This document shows, piece by piece, positions 11,271-22,438 of a stretch of 64,000 nt of DNA. The position numbers were made by a program, and so were the translations under genes. The notes beneath the pieces are model-generated. The model worked only from the letters and a program-made list of their open reading frames with translations, made no database searches and was not told the DNA's origin. The DNA comes from Lutjanus erythropterus (Eukaryota; Chordata; Actinopteri; Lutjaniformes; Lutjanidae), in contig CM034613.1 of NCBI GenBank assembly GCA_020091685.1, positions 15,644,932-15,708,931 of the forward strand, in the 5' to 3' direction. Position 1 is the first letter of the stretch; each line of letters starts with the position of its first letter.

Positions 11271-12270
11271 GTCCATAAGCAAGGTAGGGAGCCTCCTTAA
11301 CTCCTAGTTTTAGTCAACTAATGTTGCTCTGGGTATTTTTGAATGTGAGGCTAAGAGTTGGGCAAGTGTTAAACAAATAAAATAAAATAAATGATGTTAT
11401 TTACCTTTATTTTTCCAGTAAGACTGAGGGTGAAAGCCCTGAATTGCTAAAACCAAAAAAAGCCCACTCAGATTGCACACACTTAATGCCACATTGGCCT
11501 CATCTGTGGACTAAAATGAAGAAAATGGACAGCTAATGGGTCATCTGCTGCCTGTTCTGACTGCATTTTCATAATGAACAGTGGTTGCATTTCATGCCAG
11601 AATCACAACACTGGTCACGTGCCATAATGGCAATGACAGAAAATATAGAAAATGTATCCCTGTCAGAATATCAAAACTCAAACTATACAGCAGAGATAAT
11701 TCTGTGTAACCATAGCAGTTCTGAAACTCGAATCCTTTTTGTGGCTGGATCAGTGTGGTTTTTAGCGAGGGGGCTTATGCGTATAATTACATAGACACAC
11801 TTATTTTCTGCATGACAGCCTTCCTGCCATAATAGCTTCTGTTTTCAGGGGGAAAAAGAAGAATGAGTATCAGGTAAATTGGAATTCTCTCATCATGTTT
11901 TTTCCCTAAGCCTGTGTCCGAAATTACTTTTTCCTCTTTCTTTACTGAAAAGGATGATTGTATAACCAAAATGGAGAAGGCTAAAAGGACAAGTTAATAT
12001 GGGCCAGATGAGATGGGCCGGGGTGGGGAGCGGGGGTAGATTTATTTCTTTGCAAATCTTGCTGCAAGATGCTGCTCAAAATGCACTGTATGATTCACAG
12101 TGACATTGACCCCAGACGCCTTGATTCTCAGACTGTCTGGCAACAACAACTGGTTTAACAATGATTTATTTCAACATGCTCCTCTTAATATCATAATTTG
12201 CCTATTTAATAGAGCTGGAAATCTCCTGGTACTTATTGACTAATTTTCTTCCTGTATGATGACACTGGCA
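11271..12270. other. Unassigned noncoding DNA
   Basis: Mixed unique sequence. A short AAATAAAATAAAATAAATG run lies near 11375. No gene or repeat family recognised. Confidence 0.5.
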
Positions 12271-12480
12271 AACTTTAACCACAGTGCTTTGGTTTGTAAG
12301 GTGTTAATGAAGGGAACAAAAAAGGTCATTGACGACGAAACATCTCCCCTTGCTTGGCCCTCGTGTATCCTCTAACTAGAGGGGCAGAGGGCAATGTCAA
12401 CACATTCATTAAGAGGTCGCGGTTTACACTTATTATTCCATTATCGACCTTGATCTGAAATTTGCATCATGCTTTATTCT
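12271..12480. promoter_or_regulatory. Candidate conserved noncoding element C
   Basis: Includes the perfect palindrome CCTCTAACTAGAGG (about 12369-12382), ACACATTCATTAAGAGGTCG and GAAATTTGCATCATGC, an octamer-like word. No repeat text. The function is inferred only. Confidence 0.3.
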
Positions 12481-13269
12481 TTATTCAGTGGTAATCGATG
12501 TGTGCTAGCCTGTTGAGTTTTAAAACCAGTGATTGACATTGATAAATGGAGGTGCCAGTGTAACACAGAACACAAAAACTGAGCCGAGGGGACAAGTGTT
12601 AGAGAGGTGCAGAGGAACAAATTAGGAAAAAAAATCAAAAGAGGAACTAAAATCATTAAACCTGAAAGGGGAATGTAGAGATGGCCAATGTTTTATTGGA
12701 AAATGAAAAGGAAAAAATACAGGATCCAAGGCTGTGGAGGGAGAAGAAAGGCTGGTGATCAGGTTGACGTGCAGACACCCAATCAGACAGCCCTTCATCC
12801 CTTAACCCCCAGCCAAGTGTGGAGTAGCAAGATGAGAGGAGAAAGGTGGAGGGGGAGGATTCAGCTTTGGAAGTGCTGAAGCTGGATTTTTTTTTTTTTT
12901 AGTGAAAGAAAGAAATATAGAAAGAAGGGAGGAGTTCTAGGGAGAGAAGAAGGCATGAGAGCTAATCTTCTAAAACAGGGAAAAGGCATGAGTCAGTCGG
13001 ATGAGAGCAGGTGGAAATGTGGTGCTGAAACAATGTGTTTTGTTTTTTTTTTCCTGTGCAGCCGAGCTTTCGAGCCTGCAAGACAAAGCTTAAAAGATTC
13101 TGGCTAAAGGATCTCAACGCAATACCCTGTGCCAAGCAATGAAGATTTCATTCCTCTAACTCACTCGCACGGCTTAAGTTAGATTGAATCCGCAGAGGAA
13201 TATGAAGGTCAGGTGCTGTACTATGTACACGCTCAATCTCCATGGCCATTAGTGCTTACTTATAAAGCC
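12481..13269. other. Unassigned noncoding DNA, purine-rich in part
   Basis: Purine-rich stretches (12640-12760 and 12830-12960) surround a T run at 12887-12900. Codon frames through them are low-complexity. Nothing else is recognised. Confidence 0.5.
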
Positions 13270-13570
13270 ATTAATGTCCATTATCATAATTACCTTTGCT
13301 TACTCGCAGAAGCCACTGCCACAGAGTGAAATCTGCAGAAGTTCCCCAGAATTCTCTCCACCAGCCATTAGAGTCTTTTTCTTGCCTCGCCGTCATCCGT
13401 CGTCTTCCGCTGTTCCACCTGACTGCCCTCACCTTCTTCCTGTTTTAAAAATACAACCCGGAGCCGCCTCCTGCATATGTTTGCTTGCCACGAAAAGGTG
13501 CGCCATTAATATGCAAGTGCATGTCATGAATTAGTAATGCAGCCCCCCCCTTGCCAGCGCGGTGTTTGTC
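13270..13570. promoter_or_regulatory. Candidate conserved noncoding element D with a POU/homeodomain-like cluster
   Basis: The core at 13504-13540 packs ATTAATATGCAAGTGCATG and CATGAATTAGTAATGCA: an octamer-like ATGCAA, ATGCAT-type palindromic words and three ATTA cores within 37 bases. The surrounding DNA is GC-balanced and repeat-free. Such dense clusters are typical of developmental enhancers, but no expression evidence can be read here. The frame at 13274-13534 has no recognisable domain. Confidence 0.35.
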
Positions 13571-13879
13571 AAGTTCAGTAAGAACGCAGCAGAAGGAGGA
13601 CGTTTGGCGGGTTGTACCGATGTACCTCCTTGCCAACCGTTGAACAAGCAGGGCTGTTGTTCCCCTTAAGGGGGCAATACGTCCCCGTTCCATACCTGCA
13701 ACTCAGCTCCCAAAGGGATGCAGTTTCCTACACAGCACAATCCCTCCCCTGTAGAGAGAAGCTGAGGAGAACTCACAAATAGAACTTTTCAAGATCTCAC
13801 TGTCGTCGGGACAAATGTGGACTGTGTAGGATGTGTATTTTTTATCTCCTTGCTCATATTTCTCTGTGCAAAAGAATCT
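13571..13879. other. Unassigned unique DNA
   Basis: Balanced composition and no repeat family. It may belong with the flanking conserved-looking blocks. Confidence 0.4.
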
Positions 13880-14330
13880 CCCTTATAGATTTCAATCCCT
13901 CCTAGACCTCATTAGTGAATGCCTCTCTAGTGACAGTGTGTCTCACTTTTCTTGCCCACAACGGACATCCAGCAGCATTTTCCGTTCCCTCGAGTGAGTT
14001 TTCTTTTTCCCAGCTACTGAATTCACCAAGCGGCATGGTACTTAGGGTCAAAGGTTGATAACAGCCAACAATCCAATTTCACAGCGCCTGCCTCTGACAG
14101 ACACTGTGTGATCTTGGGTGGGACCCCTCCCGATCCCCCTCTCTGCATATCCTCAAGAACACTCTGAACTTAATCAAACTTTAATTAGCCCTCTGCTTTG
14201 GTGATAATTGGCAGTCGAGGCAGGGCCAGAACTCTGCTCCTGCAAGACGCGGTCTCTGAACGTATCCACAGCTAATCGTGGAGGGAGAGATGCCGAGCCA
14301 TTGGCCATAATCTGTTCCAAAACATGATGA
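13880..14330. promoter_or_regulatory. Candidate conserved noncoding element E
   Basis: Holds CTTAATCAAACTTTAATTAG followed by CTCTGCTTTGGTGATAATTG and CCACAGCTAATCGTGGAG. TAATTAG and TAATCG are homeodomain-type sites and TCAAACTTT is TCF/LEF-like. No repeat text is seen. Confidence 0.35.
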
Positions 14331-15340
14331 GACCTCTGTGTGAATGATTGCATGTGTGTAACAGTGTGACAGCCTGTCTTAAATTATTCAGACAAGGAAA
14401 ATATATTTACAGATATTTGTTGGTGTAAATGTAAGCCTAGCCTAGTCCCTTTTTCCCTTAAGGAATTAGGTTTATGAGGTGCTTTGCCCATCGATTAGCA
14501 GCCATGCCAACAGAAATGAAAAAGTCCTAACAATGACCCTGTCTTTCCAAAAAAGAAGTTAAATCATCACAGATCTGAATATGCACTGTTGATCAAGGTT
14601 GCAGCCACACCCATACAGCCAGCCGTCTCAATGGCGAGCAGAGCTCAGCTGTCTATCGTGACATGAACCCACTTCTTATATAATCAAATAACTAATTAAA
14701 ACAAAACTGACCAGCAAAATGAACCCTTGAGCATCAGTCTGCTTACAGCTACCCGAAATGACAGAAACCATCTTTGGAAAAAATCTGACATGTACTTTGA
14801 TGTTTTAGTTTGGCCAGTGTCCTACATATTAAAATGGAGGGAGGTGGGTTTATGACCTGTACTTCAGGCAGCCACCAGAACGTTTGGCTTCATAACTTTC
14901 ATGTTGTCAGTTTCTACATATGACAGTGGTTAAAGCTCACCATAATCATACGCAACTGCAAGGGTGTTTTTAGACAAATGGGGTTGCACTGCTTCCCAGC
15001 ATTGGACACCTGACCAACAACAGGCTACATCCTCCAACAACCACGCAAACACTTCTGGATGCACATAAATGGTTGAACGTGAGCTGCCTGCACCCACATG
15101 TCAAACCGGATCAACCTGTTTGGAACCTTTCCCTTATGTTACAAAGCAGAAATAAGCCATGAAGTTGCTGCCTTCTTTTTAGATCAACAACAGTTTGTTT
15201 AAAAGTTTTCCCCTCAGCTTTTCCAGATGTGATAAGTTGAGCTGCATGCCTCCGATTTGCATAAAGTAGACTAAACTTCAACTTTATGCAAAAGAGGAGC
15301 TGTCAACATGATGCCCCATCTCGAAATGCTAATCTAAAAT
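14331..15340. other. Unassigned noncoding DNA
   Basis: No gene, repeat family or RNA signal recognised. Confidence 0.5.
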
Positions 15341-15424
15341 GTTGGTGCGTGACAACCCAGCTAACCCAAAGTGTTGGTATTTGACAACTTAGCTAACCCA
15401 ATGCATCTGTATCTGACAACCCAA
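15341..15424 (+). repeat. Short minisatellite, about 32-bp unit
   Basis: Three successive units share GTTGGTGCGTGACAACCCAG / GTTGGTATTTGACAACTTAG / a diverged third GCATCTGTATCTGACAACCC, with the linker CTAACCCAA between them. The period is about 31-32 bases with roughly 2.6 copies. Confidence 0.75.
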
Positions 15425-16910
15425 AAAAGAGACTCAGTAATCAACTATCTTTCTCAAGAAATGCTTGGAGCACCTTTTAGCAAGTCCACAGAGGCCATGT
15501 GGTGAAATTTCCAAAAGTCCACATCATTCTTCTAGAGTTTAGGATTACATATTAAAGGACTGAAGGAAGCAGAAAGTATCGTGAGTTGGATGAGAGGTGA
15601 TCGCCCGATGAAAGCCTGTCAAGTGTGGTAAAAAGCTTGCACCTGGCGCCTTGGAGCCAGGAGGTCGTTATTTCACATATGATGTCTGCTTGGGCTAAAC
15701 AAAAGAGGAGTAAAAAATAACATTTCAGTGGGCACCTCAATTGCACTTTATACATTAAAGGTCCATGGCTAATCGAAGAGAGTTTCTCAATCTAAGACAG
15801 CAGTAAAGGAATCACATGGAAAAAAATTGACCTATGTCACTGATGTGTGTGTGATATCGAGCAGTCGTCAGAAATAGGATACATGGGTATGTTTTTAGAG
15901 CCAAAAAGTAATAAAAAACAATTATGGTCTAAGCCTCTTTGACCTGGTGGAGAAAATCCATGCCAGCCCAATCTTGTTGTAGGTGCTATGATCTACTGAA
16001 TCGAATGCCCTGTGAAATGAAATCAATGGAGTTACTCACTCCAGAGCCACATCAATCTGCTGAGATTGTGGTGCATGCGGATTTAGAGGCCTACTGTACC
16101 CCCTAAGAAGACTCGGGTCAATAGCATTAATGTGAAAAGTTTGAGGATAGCAACAGGGCACAGTCCCCCCGACAGATGACAACACATTTAAAGTCAGCGT
16201 TTCACAGCGGCAGTGGTGGGTGGCGAAGTGCAGTAGTTTCCTTTTAGAGGAAGCAGCTAAACAAAATTATTCCAGCGTGACAATACTTTATTGAGGTTTG
16301 AAGGTTGAAGTCTATGTTGGATAAGTGATTGTTTCCAGGCACACAAAACAGAAATAAGAGAATGCAAACGTTACTGTGGCAAAAAAACCACAACAGAAAA
16401 CAAAAAAAAGCAATCAATATCTTTGAGGTAAGATGGGTCTTGATTGAAGTGAAATTTGCAGGATTGATCGCTTTTCTGTTCCTTTTTTCTCCATCAAATT
16501 GCACCTCCACTCATTACTTCCCTGCTGTTTTTCTGCTTGTCTATGTGTTGTTAGGATGAGCACTTTTAGCCTGTACTTCTGATATTTAATAGTATTTTAC
16601 TGGTGTATATACATGCGATGGTATATGTGCTCTATCCAGATGTTCTAAAAATAAAAAGGAAAAACATTTGCTTGTCATCTTGTTTGCACTAACATAAGGG
16701 AGGGTCAAACACTGTCAATCAAATATTCATAACAACTGAAAAAAGACTCCCACAACAACTGTATGTTAATGTTGCCAATATAATATTTCTTTTAAGTGCA
16801 ACTTACAAAGATAATGGTGGGTGGTCAGGGCCAAGGTATGCTTGAAACAACTACTAGTACTTTACTTTGTAGAAAATGTTGTGTGACTACTTTTAATGTT
16901 TCAAGTGTTT
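15425..16910. other. Unassigned noncoding DNA
   Basis: AT-rich text with overlapping short frames on both strands near 16244-16559 that resemble nothing known. A possible polyadenylation-like AATAAAAAGG lies near 16650 without an associated transcript. Confidence 0.5.
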
Positions 16911-17445
16911 GTAGCAAGTGTAAACCCACCATGATATCACCCACGGGTTTGTGGACTAACATTCTGAAGCCTAGATTTTTGTATTATCTTTTTTTTTTAT
17001 TATTTGAGCCAGAAGTGACTGTATTTGATGAGAGCATGGGGCTGGGGAGCATATTCATTGCTATGCTTCACTAAAGGACACACTGTGATAGTGACTTGTC
17101 GATCACAATGTAGCCAAGCCCTAAAGCAAACCCTACTTTATCGTCTATTTTACTCTAAATAGGGCCATAATTTACAAAATGAACATCATGTTATATTGAA
17201 GATGACTTGAAACTAATGACTGAGACCATAAACTCATTAAGAAACTGTTTACTGAGGTAAAATATCAAGGGAAAAGAAAGGTCATTTTCTCATAAGAATA
17301 CATACAATCAGACCTCCTTTGCAACCAGTGGAGTTGCCCCCTGCTGGGCATTAGAAAGAGTGCAGGTTTAAGGCACTTTGACCTTGGCTTCACCTTTCAA
17401 ACCAAGAAGCTCCTCTATTCATACAGTTCATGAGTTTAAGCTGTT
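16911..17445 (+). repeat. Dispersed fish repeat R3, copy 1
   Basis: Ordered phrases: ACCCACGGGTTTGTGGACTA, GAGCCAGAAGTGACTG, ACTTGAAACTAATGACTGAG, CCATAAACTCATTAAGAAAC, GTGGAGTTGCCCCCTGCTGG and TGCAGGTTTAAGGCACTTTG. The same series occurs at 43530-43955 and, with an insertion, at 18876-19405. All three lie in the same orientation. There is no coding frame and the class is unknown to me. It is very common in spiny-rayed fish as I recall it. Confidence 0.75.
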
Positions 17446-18875
17446 CTGAGCAGCCATATTTACAGGTGTGGTAAAAGTTGCTGCCATATAGAGAGGTGAG
17501 ACGAAATATAAAAAAAAAAAAAAATCAGGATAGCAGCAAATACAAAAGAGACAATACAAAGAAAATACAGCCAGACCAATACAAGACACAAACTATCACA
17601 CCATAAAAAATAAGCACAATATTATTCAAGAGTACATGACTTATCCCTCTTCAAAAACTGTTTGAGTTTAACTGTAATATGATCCAAGACGGGAATTGGC
17701 CAGAAAACTTCACACCGCCAATGGCAGTGTGAAGTTGACCTGACTGGCGGATTTTCAGTTTCAGAAAGTTACAGAAATTGCTGGACACAGCTCTCCTAAC
17801 TCCATTGTTGAAAAAGGGAGACTGTCCTCTGAAAAAACACGATTTGTAAAACTTTTGGAAGGCACAGACAGTTTTGGACGGCATGGACCAATTGTGCAGT
17901 CCCGCTGATAAGGGGACCAGATCAGAAAACGCTTCGTGCGGTTTCGAGGGCACGGACAAACAACAAATTTTGTAATTTAATTTGGAGGACTTGTCGTGAC
18001 AAGGCGGGTTTTCAGATGCTGTGTGACGATCCAACAAGCACTTTGTTTGAGACACTGACGCCTTGATCAGCCGACTGTCACTGCCCTCACATTTTATGCC
18101 TCTGGTTGCAGTCACTGTACATTAGGGAACTGACAACAGACTCAGTTTCTTATGGATAATGCCTTTTGCTCAGGCTGACATGTCCAGAGAGACCGGCGTC
18201 CTACTTCTTATGGCTGTGCATGGAAACTATACAGCTTATAAAACTAAATTAGGCAAAAAGGACACCAGGAAGCAATCTCATTTTCAATTTTATCTATTAC
18301 TACTAATCTACTGTAGATTTAAGCATGAATAATGTGATGGAGTGCGTTCAGAAAGGCATTTTTAAAACAAAGACAGACACTTTGAGTTCCTGTAAATCCT
18401 TTTGTATCATTGCAGCTTCCAGCATTACATCTGACTTCTCATTCTGGATTATTGTTGAATTTATCTGTACATGTTCAAGTTCATTCAGCTCTGACTGTGA
18501 TACTGCTACACTAATGTTAAGGAGTTTTAAAGGCTCAAACTCTCCCACTGTCTTTGGCTTATCCTCGTCTCTTAGATTTATCCATTCTTCAAGTTGTCAT
18601 ATCAGGACCGAGACAGAAAGTCACACACAAATCCATTTTGTCCACAGACAGTGCCATTACATGAGCTGTCTTTCTCGTAGCAATGAAAATATGGATCAAG
18701 CGCAAGTGCTGTTAATGTGATTAATTAATCTAAATGTTGTGCATTATAGCTTCTCTTTTACCATGAAGCTTTTCAGCTTGCAGAATATTTCTTGTGAAAC
18801 TGTTCATAAAGGCTTATGACCACAGATAGCACATTAGTGAAGAGAACCTGTGTGACATTGTTTTGGAGACTACTG
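17446..18875. other. Unassigned DNA with coding-like frames on the minus strand
   Basis: A 154-codon minus-strand frame (17651-18115) and a shorter one (18348-18548, open upstream to about 18600) lie here. The second is rich in Glu, Gln, Leu and Ile and reads like a helical or coiled-coil segment. Neither shows a domain I can name, and a 131-codon plus-strand frame overlaps the second. They may be relics of a mobile element or chance. Confidence 0.4.
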
Positions 18876-19405
18876 CTCTGAAGCCTCGAGTTTGGCATTA
18901 CGGGGGTTGTTTTTTCTGGAACCGCGGCACGCGCAGACATGTGGACGTGCGGAGCTGATGGGTGGCATACTGCGACTCGGGTGTTGCTTGGAGGAAATAA
19001 TGGCAGCCTGTCCGGTCGCAGTCTTTCTTGTGTTACAGGCATACGGTACCAAAATATGTTTCTGAATAGATTTCAAGTGAGAAATAAGCGATGTAGTAAC
19101 AGAACATAGGTCCGAATTTCGGTCATCACTGCCTTGTGTGACAGTTTGCTCTGAGTTTTGTGAATCCTGTTGACTTGTCAATCACATCATCATCTCTTTT
19201 ACTCTAAAAGCACCATAATTTACAAAATGATGATGATACAAAATGATCAAGATGTATAAAAAAAGACTTCACACAAGTGATTGAGACCATAAACTTATTA
19301 GGAAACTGTTTACTGAGGTCATAAAACAATGAGAAGTAGAGCCATAAGAAAGAATGCAGGTTTTGGCTTCATTTCTCAGACCTGGAAGATCTGTCCACTT
19401 GTTCT
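18876..19405 (+). repeat. Dispersed fish repeat R3, copy 2, with internal extra segment
   Basis: Starts at CTGAAGCCTCGAGTTTGGCA and resumes at ACTTGTCAATCACATCATCA, then TACTCTAAAAGCACCATAAT and GAGACCATAAACTTATTAGG. About 200 bases (roughly 18962-19165) between these parts are absent from the copies at 16911 and 43530. The 5' portion of the repeat is missing. Confidence 0.7.
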
Positions 19406-19880
19406 TCTTCTGTCTATGCATGCGATTTATTGACAAAGTGAATAGGATAAAGAGAAACCAGGTAGAGGTATGCTTGAGAGTTTTGTGAATCATTTAACTG
19501 AATTCCTGCTGCTGCCGCCCTTGGAGGCAAAGCACTTGGACTATGACAGACAAAAAAAAAACATTTAGCTGTCGACAATCTGTAGCACTTTGAATTGCTC
19601 TCATTGATTATGAGGCTTGATGTCGACAGACTCTCAGGCTTGCAGACGTCTTATACGTCGGTTGGTGTTTGAGTGTGTGTGTGTGTGTGTGTGTGTGTGT
19701 CTACTTCCATGTGTGTTTAACCAAACTGCCCAAATACTCCGGGGATCTCTCTGTGCACTGATTTGTGATAGGATTTTGAAGTTCTCTTGCCGAGCACAAC
19801 AAAGTTGCCTCCCAAGGACGTAGCATTAGCATTCAAGGATACCAGTTTGACACAGACTGGGCAGACTTGTCTCCCTGCTG
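19406..19880. other. Unassigned DNA with a (GT)n microsatellite
   Basis: An uninterrupted GT run lies at about 19672-19700. The 68-codon frame through it is an artefact of the repeat. Confidence 0.6.
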
Positions 19881-20135
19881 GGCGGGTAAAAAGCAAATGG
19901 GGAAAAAAGGGAAAAGCCTTTGAAGTACAGGCTTCATGGACTCGTCAATAGCTGGTATTGACCCTTCCCGCTTTTATTTAATAAGGTTCCCATTCCTAAG
20001 GCTTGATTTGCTGGATACTCATTGCTATGCTAGCTGTGCTGCAGCATGCTGTCATACTGCTGATGCCAAGTGTTTCCGCATTGATTACACCTCTGGGATT
20101 AGCTCAAATGCAAATGCGAGTGTGTGTGTTTGTGG
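19881..20135. promoter_or_regulatory. Candidate conserved noncoding element F
   Basis: Contains GTGTTTCCGCATTGATTACA and GGGATTAGCTCAAATGCAAA, combining GATTA, TTAGC and an octamer-like ATGCAAAT. There is no repeat text. It runs into a short GT-rich tract on the right. Confidence 0.3.
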
Positions 20136-20353
20136 GTGTGTGCATTAAGATTGCTACAGAGGAGAGAGTAAAAGAATATAGCCTTACAGAGACTTATCCA
20201 CTTGTGATTGTTTACACACATGTTATCCATTTATTATACTGTCAACATATAATACTATCTATGCTTTAAAATAAGCTGTCGTGCATACACCACATGAACA
20301 GAACTGACAATAAAGGCTAAGTACAAATAGATTCTATTTATGCTCAGAAAAAT
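20136..20353. other. Unassigned noncoding DNA
   Basis: AT-rich spacer before a palindromic transposon. Confidence 0.5.
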
Positions 20354-20866
20354 GGTTAACACTTTGAAGGGGTGTGCTTAAGACTGTCATGACATCTGTC
20401 ATGAACATAAATTAATCTTTATGAATATTTATAACTGAAAGTGTCATTTAATCAATTATGTCACTTTTATTGCAAAGCTGACTGTTTTGAAAATCTTTAT
20501 TATGACATTTCGACATTAACCAAGACAACACAGCCTGCCAGTGTCTTTGTCATGACAACTTGAAGAAACTGTTATAAGCTTTTTTCAGATTGCATTATAC
20601 CATCATATGCGGTTGGTTATGACACTGGACACTGACACTGTAATAAAACTTAATGACATCTTCATGACAAGTCCAGAATGTACCACTTTACTTCAGGTCA
20701 AGGAAAATACTCATGACTCCTTTATAGCAGTTTCATGATGGCAAATGTGAAAACAAATATGATGGTTTACTGTAATGTTAACACAGTCATACACATTCAT
20801 AGACTCCTTCATGTTCAGGACAGGTGTCATGACAGTCTTATGCACACTCCTTCAAATACAATGTTC
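20354..20866. mobile_element. Terminal-inverted-repeat MITE (TGTCATGACA type)
   Basis: The left end reads GTTAACACTTTGAAGGGGTG then TGCTTAAGACTGTCATGACA. The reverse complement of the right end reads TTTGAAGGAGTGTGCATAAG then ACTGTCATGACACCTG. The inverted repeat extends more than 80 bases inward (ATGAACAT..., TCTTTATGAAT...). The interior is AT-rich with repeated ATGACA words and no transposase frame. I recall this as a high-copy fish MITE. The superfamily is not assigned because the target duplication is not clear. Confidence 0.75.
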
Positions 20867-21500
20867 CTGGAAAATGTCTATTACCATACAGATTCCCTCC
20901 CTCACATATGCCCTCAAAAAAAAAACAATGGGATGCTTCCAAACCATGCTGTATGGGAGCACCAGCAGCTGTGAGAATCTGGCTTCCTTGAAAAGCCTGG
21001 GAAACGTTACACGGCAAAGAAACAATGCCAGGCAGAGCGAGATTAACATGCAGCAAAGGAGCAGTCCCCCGCTTTATAATTACACTGTGGATTAAATTGT
21101 GATCAGGCATTCCGAATTGATCGTCATGAAAGCATCAGCAAGCCGCGGCGTCCTTGCGCGTTTAAGGGGGTGCCGTAACTGTACACTCAAGCGTTTTACC
21201 TTATTAAATAAATCCAATTTTGATTTTCATGAACGGTGCATGTTCACAGATGTGAAGGTCAGTGCAACACAGCAGGCTGATTTAATCTCTCTACCCTGTG
21301 TGGTTGATTCGTCTTATCTGCGTTGTGTGAGATATTTACCAATTGTTTGTTATATAAAGCTTCATTACACTTCGACTGTGTAGAGGAAAAATTTATGACC
21401 TCCTTTTTTAAGAGCTTGATGTGTCAGTGCCATGACACCTGTTCTCATTTCTGTGCCTTTCTGCGCCCGCCATGATTGGATTTGAATTGATAATTTGACA
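20867..21500. promoter_or_regulatory. Candidate conserved noncoding element G
   Basis: After an A run near 20917 the DNA becomes mixed: GGCATTCCGAATTGATCGTC, CAAGCCGCGGCGTCCTTGCG and TCCAATTTTGATTTTCATGA. A GC-rich core next to AT-rich flanks with ATTA-type words is typical of deeply conserved noncoding blocks. Overlapping frames on both strands (20735-21383) have no recognisable product. Confidence 0.3.
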
Positions 21501-21745
21501 ATTTGCCTGGAGTGATGAGCAGTTTGCCAATATTGTCAGTAATTAAAAAAAAAATAAAAATGAAAAATAGGCATTTTGATAACCTGCTGGCTTACTCTTT
21601 GATGCCTACTTCCAAAATCTAATGCCCTAAATAGGAACAATATTTTATAGTAACGTCTGTTTTTACAGAAAGCACAAATAGGGACACAATATAATTCTCA
21701 TACAAAGCACAAATATATGTATAATTCTGCTCACAAAAGTCCACT
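21501..21745. other. Unassigned noncoding DNA
   Basis: AT-rich spacer. Nothing recognised. Confidence 0.5.
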
Positions 21746-22438
21746 TTAACAGAGTAGCTCATGTTTTCTGAAGTTGGGTTGTATGAAGTTGTTATCGACA
21801 GTCAGGGTATTACCTTTCGGAGACGACGGTCGGCAGGTCCTCAGTTAAAAGCACAGATGGGCACCAACACGAAAGGTAAATATAATGTACCACTGTTCAG
21901 CAAAAAAAAAAAAAAAAAAAAAAAAGGTATTTTAGCCACTTAGGTGCACCAAAAAAATCAATGAATTTAAGTGTATGCTATAATTATAATAATTTTGCCA
22001 CTTTACTTTTAGTCAGACAGCCTTTTCTCACAGAAAACTGCTGTTACAGGCCAAATAACGCTCTCCAGTGAAGAGTGGAGAAGTGAAATCAGTAATTTTA
22101 CCTGGTAGTTGCTGGTCGACCGCTGCCTTGATCAGTTATTGTGTGACTTATGTGAATCTGAATATTCTTTTACACACCAAAGCCACACAATAACACAAAC
22201 AAACTAATAAACTGACCAACTCCAGTGTTCTGTGAGGTAAAATGACTGAATTTTGCCTTTGGGGTCTGGTTGGTTTGGAGAGATCAATATTTTGGCTTGT
22301 GGGCCTTTTGAGGTGGCTAAAATACCTTTTGCTGCTGAGCAGTTCATCGCTACTCTGGTTCTCCTCTCTGCTTCTCCCAACTGGGGTTGCACTGACCACA
22401 TACAGCCCCACATCAAATAATGTGAACAGTTCCTTTAA
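21746..22438. mobile_element. TTAA-flanked palindromic MITE, copy 1
   Basis: TTAA at 21746-21749 and again at 22435-22438 bounds the element. The left end (AGTAGCTCATGTTTTCTGAA, GTTGGGTTGTATGAAG) is the diverged inverse of the right end (CCCCACATCAAATAATGTGA, ACAGTTCC). The interior shows a second inverted pair around 22030-22310 (GAAATCAGTAATTTTACCT against GAGGTAAAATGACTGAATTT). A run of about 23 A lies at 21902-21924. There is no transposase frame. TTAA targets suggest a piggyBac-like mobiliser, which is an inference. Relatives lie at 28889, 33066, 41697 and 47679. Confidence 0.8.

Noticed and set aside
10879-11307. 142-codon plus-strand frame
   Set aside because: Kept open by the CAAGTC word array, whose repeated codons contain no stop in that phase.
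17651-18115. 154-codon minus-strand frame
   Set aside because: No family recognised. It lies in repeat-rich DNA and has no companion exon.
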